Source: Alphaproteobacteria bacterium
Lineage (GTDB): Bacteria > Pseudomonadota > Alphaproteobacteria > Sphingomonadales > Kordiimonadaceae
Direction: 5' to 3'
NCBI GenBank assembly: GCA_013372975.1
Contig: JABXIS010000043.1
Location: 1 to 37,357 of the forward strand
Length of the DNA stretch: 37,357 bases
The notes under the pieces were generated by a model. That model worked only from the letters and a program-made list of their open reading frames with translations, was not told where the DNA came from and searched no databases. The position numbers and the translations under genes were made by a program. Positions 17,423-24,867 of this stretch are shown piece by piece; the stretch's first letter is position 1, and every line of letters starts with the position of its first letter.

Positions 17423-18427
17423 ATGCCAACAGTAGCTGCCGGACTGGTCCGGGATGTTTTGAATTTCGCCGTCAGTGAAGGGGCAGATCGGGACACACTC
17501 ATAGCCGCCGTGGAGCTTGATGGGGCGCCGCTCGAAAACCAGGACGCCCGCCTGCCCGCAGCTAAATTTATAGGTGTCCTGCGCGCTGCCAGCAAAATGC
17601 TCGGAAAGCCTGACTTTTCGCTCAACTACGGCAAGGCAAGCCGGTTTGACGATTTTTCCATCGTTGGGTTGATTTCCTATGGGGCCAACACTTTGGGCGA
17701 GGGGTTCGAACAAATGAACCGATACGCCAAACTGGTGTTAGACACCGGCGTAGCCAAGGGCAGGCAGCGTTTTCAGCTGCAGGAAGACGGAGACTGTGTC
17801 TGGGTGATAGACCAGCGCCCAAACCCCAATATGACGCCCGAGCTGACAGAAACAGTCTTCGCCCGTTTCATCGGCGATTTCGGACGTTATTTTGAAGGCG
17901 AACGCCCCTACCGTGCCTTCCATGTCACCCACGAAAAACCCACCCACTGGCAGGCCTATGAAGATCTGTTCCAGGTGCCTGTGACCTTCGGCGCAAAATG
18001 GAACGCCCTGAAGGCACACAAAAGCTGGCTTGAACTCACCACAGGACCCAAGAACCGTTATGCCTTTGGCGTCTTGTCGGATCACGCGGACGCGCTGATG
18101 CGCGAACTGGAAGCATCAGAAACCCTGCGCGGGCAGGTCGAAAAGACCTTGCTGCCCATGCTGCACAAGGGAGACGTGACGATGGAAAAGGTGGCGGAAA
18201 CGATGGGCACCAGTCGCCCGACGCTCTATCGCAAGCTGAAGGCCGAGGGCATCAATTTCGAGACACTCCTTGATGACTTACGCCGCACCATGGCGGTCAG
18301 CTATCTGGCGGGCGGCAAGGCAAGCGTGAACGAAGTGGCCTATCTGGTGGGCTTTTCCGAAACCTCAAGCTTTTCCCGCGCCTTCAAACGCTGGACCGGA
18401 AAGGCCCCAAGTGAGTGGCGTGGATAA
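17423..18427 (+). CDS. AraC-family transcriptional regulator
   Basis: A 334-residue regulator with an N-terminal arabinose-binding-type sensor domain (about residues 20-205; includes FSIVGLISYGANTLGEGFE) and a C-terminal double helix-turn-helix AraC domain (about 235-334). In the latter, VAETMGTSRPTLYRKLKAEG is the first recognition unit and VAYLVGFSETSSFSRAFKRW the second, ending in GKAPSEWR. ATG 17423 follows GAGGGAACAAAA. Its closest relatives of this architecture respond to fatty acids, amino acids or quorum-like signals; the ligand here is unknown. The likely target is the divergent DUF2306 gene. Confidence 0.93.
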   Translation: MPTVAAGLVRDVLNFAVSEGADRDTLIAAVELDGAPLENQDARLPAAKFIGVLRAASKMLGKPDFSLNYGKASRFDDFSIVGLISYGANTLGEGFEQMNRYAKLVLDTGVAKGRQRFQLQEDGDCVWVIDQRPNPNMTPELTETVFARFIGDFGRYFEGERPYRAFHVTHEKPTHWQAYEDLFQVPVTFGAKWNALKAHKSWLELTTGPKNRYAFGVLSDHADALMRELEASETLRGQVEKTLLPMLHKGDVTMEKVAETMGTSRPTLYRKLKAEGINFETLLDDLRRTMAVSYLAGGKASVNEVAYLVGFSETSSFSRAFKRWTGKAPSEWRG

Positions 18428-18522
18428 CCTGCGACAATCCAGGCATTTACCTAGGACAAGGCTTTGGCTAAAGTAGGATAAACCATCCAAACTAAGCCCA
18501 TACAGCCATTGGCCTTTTCATA

Positions 18523-20223
18523 ATGCACCAAGACCCGTTTTTAACAGAAATATTAAGCCTGATCGCCGTTGCCGTTGTGGCCGCAACCGTCTTCGGACGG
18601 CTTGGGTTTGGCGCCATCCTCGGCTTTCTGGTGGGCGGCATGCTGATCGGCCCATGGGGGCTTGGCCTTGTGACCGATGCCGCAGGCATTGCCCATCTGG
18701 GCGAATTCGGTGTGATCTTCCTGTTGTTCCTGATCGGGATCGAGCTCAAGCCCGCGCGCCTTTGGGTCATGCGGCGGCAGGTGTTTGGCCTTGGAACCGC
18801 GCAGCTTCTGGTGTGCGGGGCGGCGCTTGCTGGCCTCACGAGCCTCTTTCTCGACCTGGACGCCGGGCAACTCACGTTAATCGGCCTTGGCCTTGGCCTG
18901 TCCTCAACCGCTTTTGGCATTCAGCTTCTGGCATCCCGACGCCAGCTTGCCAGCCAATGGGGCCGCGCGGGCTTCTCCATCCTTCTTTTGCAGGATCTGG
19001 CCGTGGTGCCCCTGTTGGCATTGGTGCCAATTTTGGGCAAAGGCGAGGTGACGCTTGGCGCTTCCTTCGGGCTTGCAATCCTGGAAACCGTGGCCATCCT
19101 CACCGGCGTTATCCTGATTGGCAGGCTTGCCATCAACCCGCTGTTCAGGCTTGTGGCAGCCACCAAGATGCCCGAAGTGTTCACCGGGCTGGCACTGCTG
19201 CTTGTACTTGGCTTTGGTTGGTTTATGGACCACATCGGTCTATCGATGGCCATGGGTGCCTTCATCGCCGGGCTTCTGATGGCGGAGAGCGAGTTCAGGC
19301 ATCAGGTTGAAGTGGATATCCTGCCCTTCCGCGGCCTGCTTCTGGGCCTGTTTTTTGTGTCCGTAGGCATGGGAATCAACTTCGGCACACTTGCCGGGAA
19401 CCTGAGCCTCATCCTTGCATTGTTGTTTGTGATGTTGCTTGCCAAAGCGCTGATCATCACCCTTCTGGTGCGTGCAATGGGCCAAACTCTGGCCGAAGGC
19501 ATCAAGGTGGGAGCTTTGCTTGCCCAAGCCGGGGAATTCGGTTTCGTGCTGTTCACATACGCCCGGTTGGAAGGCGTGCTTGAGGGGTCGACGGTTGAAA
19601 TACTTTCGGCCACCATCGCACTGTCGATGGCTGTCACACCGATCCTGTTTGCTGCGGGAGACAAACTCGCGAGACGCCTGAGCGGCGACGAACATACCAT
19701 AACAGACGATGATGAAGATACCGGCCCCAGGAACCATGTGATCATTGCGGGCTATGGGCGTGTGGGCGCCACCCTCGCCCGCATGTTCACCAACCTGAAA
19801 ATTGACTTTGTCGTCGTGGACATGGACCCGGGCAACGTTCGGCAGGCACGCCAGGCTGGGTATGAAGCCATTTTTGGCGATGCCGCCCGTGGCCCCATCC
19901 TCCATAAAGCTGGTGCTGAAAAAGCTGCGCTTCTAATTGTCACCATCGATGACCCTGCCGCCGCAAAACGTATGATCTTAACTGCCAAACGGGAATATCC
20001 CACGCTCAAGATTTATGCGCGCACACATAACGCCAGAACAGCAACCGAACTGCGGTTTCTTGGTGCCACCCATACCGTGCCTGAAACGCTCGAGGCCAGC
20101 CTGAGCCTTGGGGCCGAAGCCGCGCGGGCGCGCGGTGCAAATGAAGTGGCAATCCGGAGTGTGATCCGCACCATGCGGGCGGACAATTATCTGGCAACAC
20201 CCGCTGATGGTGGGGCTGATTAG
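18523..20223 (+). CDS. Kef-type monovalent cation:proton antiporter (CPA2) with RCK domain
   Basis: A 566-residue inner-membrane transporter. The CPA2 exchanger domain covers about residues 5-385 with some 12 helices (FLVGGMLIGPWGLG, GLGLSSTAFGIQLL, LAQAGEFGFVLF). It is followed by a TrkA-N/RCK nucleotide-binding domain at about 405-520, with the Rossmann motif GYGRVGATLARMF and Asp in VVVDMD. It most resembles KefB/KefC-like potassium efflux systems that protect against electrophiles; specificity cannot be read from sequence. The start ATG 18523 has only a weak ribosome site. Its TAG stop overlaps the stop of the convergent gene (TTAG). No KefF/KefG ancillary gene is adjacent. Confidence 0.93.
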   Translation: MHQDPFLTEILSLIAVAVVAATVFGRLGFGAILGFLVGGMLIGPWGLGLVTDAAGIAHLGEFGVIFLLFLIGIELKPARLWVMRRQVFGLGTAQLLVCGAALAGLTSLFLDLDAGQLTLIGLGLGLSSTAFGIQLLASRRQLASQWGRAGFSILLLQDLAVVPLLALVPILGKGEVTLGASFGLAILETVAILTGVILIGRLAINPLFRLVAATKMPEVFTGLALLLVLGFGWFMDHIGLSMAMGAFIAGLLMAESEFRHQVEVDILPFRGLLLGLFFVSVGMGINFGTLAGNLSLILALLFVMLLAKALIITLLVRAMGQTLAEGIKVGALLAQAGEFGFVLFTYARLEGVLEGSTVEILSATIALSMAVTPILFAAGDKLARRLSGDEHTITDDDEDTGPRNHVIIAGYGRVGATLARMFTNLKIDFVVVDMDPGNVRQARQAGYEAIFGDAARGPILHKAGAEKAALLIVTIDDPAAAKRMILTAKREYPTLKIYARTHNARTATELRFLGATHTVPETLEASLSLGAEAARARGANEVAIRSVIRTMRADNYLATPADGGAD

Positions 20224-21155
20224 ACGTAATGCCCGAGGATACCGTGCGCATGGGCATGGCCCAGTTTAAGGCCGTTCCCGTAAGCGCCTAGCCCCTCTTT
20301 TTGGTGCCCAACCTTCAAGCCATTGCCCTTTCCCCCATATTCTTCGCGGGTCGGGTTCACGCTTTCCTGTACCGAAAGCTTGGCGGCCACCTTCAGGGAC
20401 AAAACTTCTTTATCGGTGAATTTTGACCGATCGAACCGATCATCATGGATATTCAACACGCCTACGTCTGGGGTGGCCAACAGGCCAAACGCCTTCAGGT
20501 CATCCAGCGTGATAGCGCCGGCCTTTTGGGCCTTTTCAGGCCTGTCCGCACCTTTGGCAGCAATCTCGTCCCGTTTCTTGAGGAAGTCACCAATTTTGTC
20601 CTTAACATCACCGAGGGCGATTTCGGCGCCATTCAGGAAGATCGTGCCCTTGATATTATTTGGGTTGGATACGCCCTGCCCCCCCTCAACACCAACGATA
20701 CGGTATTTGGCACCCGGATGGCCAGAGAGCGCAAAGCTGTAGTTGCCGCCTTCCTCGAAATGCACGACACCCTTGCCGCCATTGCCATCACCTTGGTTGA
20801 TGGAGACATTGATGTTCACACTGCCTTCCTTGGTAACGGCCACCGCATTGGTAACGCCGGTGTCGCCATTCGATACGTCTGTGTTCGGCAATGGGGTGTT
20901 CGAGACCTGGGGGTTCGAAACATCTGCAGAAGAGGTGTTTGAATAGAGGGAAGCTTGTGTGCCGGCTACTGCTACCGACGCCGGTGTCGATGCTTCAGAG
21001 GATGGTATGTCAACCTTATCAACAATCGGTTCGCGCCGCAGTTTACCAAAAGCAAAACCACGGCCCTCTGCGCCATTCCAGCGCAAATCTTGTCGGTCTG
21101 ATGAGGTCGCCGTTCGCGACACGGGCGGCAAGCCGCCTGCAACATTCTGTATCAT
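20220..21155 (-). CDS. Unrecognised Gly/Asn/Ser-rich protein with C-terminal GNGLK-x-GH repeats
   Basis: I do not recognise this 311-residue protein. It has no signal peptide or membrane helix. Residues about 50-110 are low-complexity Ser/Thr/Asn/Val with repeated VSN triplets. A beta-rich block (about 110-195) includes VNINVSINQGDGNGGKGVV and FALSGHPGAKYRIVGVEGG. A charged helical stretch follows (DKIGDFLKKRDEIAAKG). The tail has GNGLKVGH and GNGLKLGH 18 residues apart and ends in several histidines, which might bind metal. ATG 21155 is preferred; a TTG start at 21233 would add 26 residues. It converges on the Kef gene with overlapping stops. The well-kept frame on a strand with gene-like codon use supports a real gene. 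Confidence 0.7.
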   Translation of the reverse strand: MIQNVAGGLPPVSRTATSSDRQDLRWNGAEGRGFAFGKLRREPIVDKVDIPSSEASTPASVAVAGTQASLYSNTSSADVSNPQVSNTPLPNTDVSNGDTGVTNAVAVTKEGSVNINVSINQGDGNGGKGVVHFEEGGNYSFALSGHPGAKYRIVGVEGGQGVSNPNNIKGTIFLNGAEIALGDVKDKIGDFLKKRDEIAAKGADRPEKAQKAGAITLDDLKAFGLLATPDVGVLNIHDDRFDRSKFTDKEVLSLKVAAKLSVQESVNPTREEYGGKGNGLKVGHQKEGLGAYGNGLKLGHAHAHGILGHYV

Positions 21156-21402
21156 GGCTGTTCCAACCTGTTTCGCCCCCTTTTGGGGCAACGTGTTGCC
21201 ACGATATCGCAACGCTAAGGCGAAGTCATGCAACGGCTAAAATTTGATGCAAATACCACCGAACCTGCAACCGTTGCCTTTTCACCGCACTTTTAGAAAA
21301 ATATGCTCCAAGAACAGAAATCTATGGCGAGCTTTTCTTGCCCCATCCCCTATCTACCTGCACGATATTTCCTCAAGGGGCGAACAACTGGGAAGGGCGT
21401 AT

Positions 21403-21882
21403 ATGCTGACAATCAGTTCGCTGGAGCAACTGAACGCACTGGAAATTCTTGCACTCAATGGAAAACATGAGCGCGAGACATCCCCGCTTACAATCACCGA
21501 CTATCAGGATATGGTTTCAGGCGCTTTCTATGCCCGCGGCATTGCACCTGCAGACGCCTTCCTGATCGCCTTCGATGAAAAGGCCCAGTATGACAGCCCT
21601 AATTTCCTGTGGTTCCGCGAACGATATCCAAGCTTTGCCTATATCGACCGGGTGATCACAGCCGAAGCCGCGCGTGGCAAGGGCTATGCCCGTACACTCT
21701 ATGAAGACCTTTTCGCAACAGCCCGCAAGGCCGGGAAGCCGGCGATCACTTGCGAGGTGAATATTGATCCGCCCAACCCCGGGTCTGATGCTTTTCATGC
21801 CCGCATGGGCTTTGTAGAGGTGGGCAATGCCATCCTCAAAAACGGCAAAATGGTACGTTATATGGCCAAACGGCTAAGCTGA
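21403..21882 (+). CDS. GNAT-family N-acetyltransferase
   Basis: A 159-residue acetyl-CoA-dependent transferase. The acetyl-CoA loop is seen in DRVITAEAARGKGYARTLYEDLF (key part R-G-K-G-Y-A, about residues 91-96). DAFHARMGFVEVGN near 130-145 is the usual C-terminal motif. It resembles the COG3818-type predicted acetyltransferases; substrate unknown. The open frame begins at 21244, but ATG 21403 has AAGGG five bases upstream and matches the domain start. It is convergent with the secreted lectin-fold gene that ends at 21911. Confidence 0.85.
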   Translation: MLTISSLEQLNALEILALNGKHERETSPLTITDYQDMVSGAFYARGIAPADAFLIAFDEKAQYDSPNFLWFRERYPSFAYIDRVITAEAARGKGYARTLYEDLFATARKAGKPAITCEVNIDPPNPGSDAFHARMGFVEVGNAILKNGKMVRYMAKRLS

Positions 21883-21910
21883 GCCCACGCACCATCAATT
21901 CTTCAGCGCC

Positions 21911-23011
21911 CTATTCTATCCTGATGCCTTCCCTGTCGGCAATGGCACCCAAAAACGCCCAGCCGCCGAATATTTCTGTTACCGCCACGACAAGCTCGTT
22001 CCGGCCTTTCTGGAGCGGCAGGAAAATGCCTGCATGGTAGCCAACTGTGCCCATAAACTGGAAATCCCGGGTACCGTATCCATCGTTCCCGCTGGCAACA
22101 GCGCGGCGGTTCAGGAACATGACCATCCGGTCGCTAAAACCGTAGCGCATTTGCACTGTCTTTGCCTCATCCGCGTGGATCACCAACCGCACGAGCGCGG
22201 TGTTGTCGGCATTGGTACGTTTCAGCAGACGATCAAGGTTTGCGGCACCGGTTTCCCCCACCGGCAGGCTGGTCCATGCAAGTCCACTCAACAGGCTGGC
22301 ATCCAGTGTAAGAGCACCTTCAATTACCTTGGCAGAAATGGGCGTGGTGGCCACACCAAACTGCCGGATGGCTCCCTCAGGCAGCTGCTTCAACTCCGCC
22401 GGTGTACCCTTGATCAATACATCGTCGCGATGTTCGACACGGAAGTTGGATATATAATAATCACCCTGATAGGTGCCGTGAAAGGTGATACCGCCCTTAC
22501 TGTCACCCTGCACCAGGCTTTCCACATGCAATACGGGCTCCTCGCTGTCGATATAAACGTCCATCTGGTCCCCCTTCACCACAAACTTGAAGTGGGTCCA
22601 ACCTTCATAATTATAGCCAACGGGCGCGGCATATCGGGCCCCTGTGTAAATTTGCCAGGCGTACATTCCATGGAACACGGGTGTATATTGGTTGGCATCC
22701 GGCTTTCCCGGCACATCGGGGCGCAAATAAAAGGCCTCCGCTGTCTGGCCACCATCTTGATCGCGGAAGCGGAAACCGGGGAACCCTGGCAATTCCTTGA
22801 AAGCCATATCAAACTCGATCACGCCGTTATGGAAATCCGGCCCCAAATAGGTGCCCTCTCCTTTTGTGAGATGCAGGCTTTCGCGCCCCAAATGATTTAC
22901 GAAAGCTGCCCCTTCATCAGACAACTGCCACCGGCCAGCCTCTGAACTGGCGACTTTGCTGGCAGTCAACAACACGGCAAAAACAAACAAACGAATAAAA
23001 GTCGAAAACAT
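21911..23011 (-). CDS. Secreted concanavalin A/LamG-like protein
   Basis: A 366-residue exported protein with a signal peptide (hydrophobic run residues 5-17, cleavage near SSEA|GR). The first half (about 30-195) reads like a jelly-roll lectin/glucanase fold: GVIEFDMAFKELPGFPGFRFRDQDG, GYNYEGWTHFKFVVKGDQMDVYID, GGITFHGTYQGDYYISNFRVE (fragments of the typical DUF1080/LamG strands). The second half has a beta-rich module ending GRNELVVAVTEIFGGWAFLGAI, typical of carbohydrate-binding extensions in glycoside-hydrolase-associated proteins. No catalytic residues can be named. It probably binds or processes a glycan at the cell surface. Divergent from rsmE. Confidence 0.75.
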   Translation of the reverse strand: MFSTFIRLFVFAVLLTASKVASSEAGRWQLSDEGAAFVNHLGRESLHLTKGEGTYLGPDFHNGVIEFDMAFKELPGFPGFRFRDQDGGQTAEAFYLRPDVPGKPDANQYTPVFHGMYAWQIYTGARYAAPVGYNYEGWTHFKFVVKGDQMDVYIDSEEPVLHVESLVQGDSKGGITFHGTYQGDYYISNFRVEHRDDVLIKGTPAELKQLPEGAIRQFGVATTPISAKVIEGALTLDASLLSGLAWTSLPVGETGAANLDRLLKRTNADNTALVRLVIHADEAKTVQMRYGFSDRMVMFLNRRAVASGNDGYGTRDFQFMGTVGYHAGIFLPLQKGRNELVVAVTEIFGGWAFLGAIADREGIRIE

Positions 23012-23227
23012 ATATTTCCCTCCAGACTGAAAATCACCGCAGCGGTATCAATTTGTGGGCTACGGGGGAAATTAAGCCGGTTTAAGTTTTCCTTAAGCGG
23101 CCTTTAAACGGCAGGCTTCCCTAGGCTGTCGGCGGTATCTCTTAGCCACCCGCGGCAGAAATATCTTGCAGCGTGCATCGCACCGATGCATCACAGAGGA
23201 AAATCACACCCCTTTTGGATGATGGTC

Positions 23228-23971
23228 ATGAGCAAGAAAATCCAGCACCGCCTTTTTATAGAAAACCCGCTGCCTGGCGATGGCACGATGACATTGGGGC
23301 CAGACCAATCCCATTATCTGGGCAATGTGATGCGCGCGGGCGTTGGGGACAAGGTGGCGCTGTTCAACGGGACTGACGGCGAATGGGCGTCCGAGATTGC
23401 AGACGTGAAGAAAAAAGCCGTCACACTGGCCATTGGCGAAAAACTGAAGGACCAACGCACTGAACCCGATCTGTGGCTTGCCTTCGCGCCGATCAAAAAA
23501 GCACGGCTGGATTTTATGGCGCAAAAGGCCACCGAACTGGGTGTCAGCCATATGGTACCGGTGCTCACCCGTCGCACCATCGTTGACCGCGTAAAAACGG
23601 ACCGCTTGCACGCAAACGCCGTGGAGGCCGCTGAACAGTGCGAACGCCTGAATGTGCCAACAGTGGGCGAGCCCACGAAGCTGGAGAAGCTGATCGAGGC
23701 CTGGCCCATGGACAGAATGATCATGTTTTGCGACGAAGACCTCTCTGGCACCCCGGCGCATGTTGCACTTCAGGCGGCAGATGACAAATCCTGCCCCAAG
23801 CCGTGGGGCATTCTGATCGGCCCGGAAGGCGGTTTTGATGACCATGAGCGCGCTTTGATCAGAAGCCACCCCAACACAGTGGTCGTTGCGCTTGGTCCGC
23901 GGGTGTTGCGCGCTGATACCGCCGCAATGTCCGCTATCAGCCTGTGGCAATCGGCATTAGGCGATTGGTAG
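23228..23971 (+). CDS. rsmE: 16S rRNA (uracil1498-N3)-methyltransferase
   Basis: SPOUT-fold enzyme that methylates N3 of U1498 in 16S rRNA using S-adenosylmethionine. Family marks are HYLGNVMRAGVGD in the N-terminal PUA-like part. The deep-trefoil-knot sequences are LIGPEGGFDDHE and ALGPRVLRADTAAMSAI in the last third. The 247-residue length is normal. ATG 23228 (MSKKIQHRLF) is preferred; the frame is open to 23186 without a better ribosome site. In alphaproteobacteria rsmE commonly sits just before gshA; here a cysteine dioxygenase gene separates them. Confidence 0.95.
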   Translation: MSKKIQHRLFIENPLPGDGTMTLGPDQSHYLGNVMRAGVGDKVALFNGTDGEWASEIADVKKKAVTLAIGEKLKDQRTEPDLWLAFAPIKKARLDFMAQKATELGVSHMVPVLTRRTIVDRVKTDRLHANAVEAAEQCERLNVPTVGEPTKLEKLIEAWPMDRMIMFCDEDLSGTPAHVALQAADDKSCPKPWGILIGPEGGFDDHERALIRSHPNTVVVALGPRVLRADTAAMSAISLWQSALGDW

Positions 23972-24105
23972 TCCTTTTATAGCCTGATGAGAAAATTTTT
24001 TCACTTGCCTCTCAATAAATATAGAAAATAGCAAACAATTACCACTCATATATTGGTATATTGTGCTTCTCAATATTAACTTAGTAGGTTAACGGGAACG
24101 CAAAG

Positions 24106-24672
24106 ATGCCAAAAGAGGGAATTCCAACCCAACAGAAGTCGGTTGATATTGCCAGCCTGATTCAGGAGGCCTGTACCGCCGTTGCCTGTTCGTCACCTGA
24201 ATGCCACAAGGACGAGATCGAACATCTGATGCAGCATGTTCTGGAGCGTGTGGAATTGGAAGATTTTGCGGATACCCCGGTAAACAATCGCGGATACCGC
24301 CGCAAGGTGTTGTACGCGCACCCAAGTGGCTTCTTTTCAGTCCTGCAACTTGAATGGCAGCCGGGTGCAGAAACGCCTGTGCACGGCCATAATGCCTGGG
24401 GCTGTGTAGGTGTAATTTCTGGCGAGATCGGCTGCGAAACATTCAAACGCTGTGACGTGTCTGAAGATGGTGTCGCTTCCACTGGTGCCATCCAGGCTGG
24501 GCGCGGTGCCATCGCAACCGTTAACCCCGATCCTGAAGGCATCCACCGCCTGTTCAACCCTACCGACCGTGTTGCCACCACGTTGCATATTTATGGCATG
24601 GACCTTTCTGATAAACCGTGCGCCATCAATGTGCCTTACGGCACACCGGCCCACCAAAGCGCGGCATCCTGA
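24106..24672 (+). CDS. Cysteine dioxygenase (type I cupin)
   Basis: Iron cupin enzyme that oxidises cysteine to cysteine sulfinate. The 188-residue protein shows the iron ligands His93, His95 (PVHGHNAWGC) and His147 (EGIHRLFN). Tyr64-x-Arg66 matches the cysteine-binding Tyr58/Arg60 of mammalian enzymes, and Arg rather than Gln argues against 3-mercaptopropionate specificity. Cys100 sits five residues after the second His, exactly where mammalian Cys93 lies, and Tyr163 (HIYGM) matches Tyr157, so the Cys-Tyr crosslink may form. ATG 24106 follows GGGAACGCAAAG. It lies between rsmE and gshA and ends at a strong terminator; an AT-rich leader (23972-24105) probably holds its promoter. Confidence 0.88.
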   Translation: MPKEGIPTQQKSVDIASLIQEACTAVACSSPECHKDEIEHLMQHVLERVELEDFADTPVNNRGYRRKVLYAHPSGFFSVLQLEWQPGAETPVHGHNAWGCVGVISGEIGCETFKRCDVSEDGVASTGAIQAGRGAIATVNPDPEGIHRLFNPTDRVATTLHIYGMDLSDKPCAINVPYGTPAHQSAAS

Positions 24673-24686
24673 TTTTATTTTTATAA

Positions 24687-24735
24687 AAAAAGGGCACACT
24701 TTGGGCGCAATGACCCAAGCAAAACTGCCCTTTTT
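24687..24735 (+). terminator. Rho-independent terminator after the cysteine dioxygenase
   Basis: AAAAAGGGCA (24687-24696) pairs with TGCCCTTTTT (24726-24735), with an inner TTTGGG/CCCAAG stem. A T run follows on both strands, so it can insulate gshA from the upstream gene. Confidence 0.88.
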
Positions 24736-24867
24736 CTGCCATAGGGCCCCTATGTGCCCCTGCACGGATTAGCCTCACTAACGCGTGACCGGGCTTTACA
24801 TTTCTTGATTGCTGACTATCTAGGCCTTACTTTTCTTCTCAGGTATCGGCTTTAGGAATTCCTTTTT

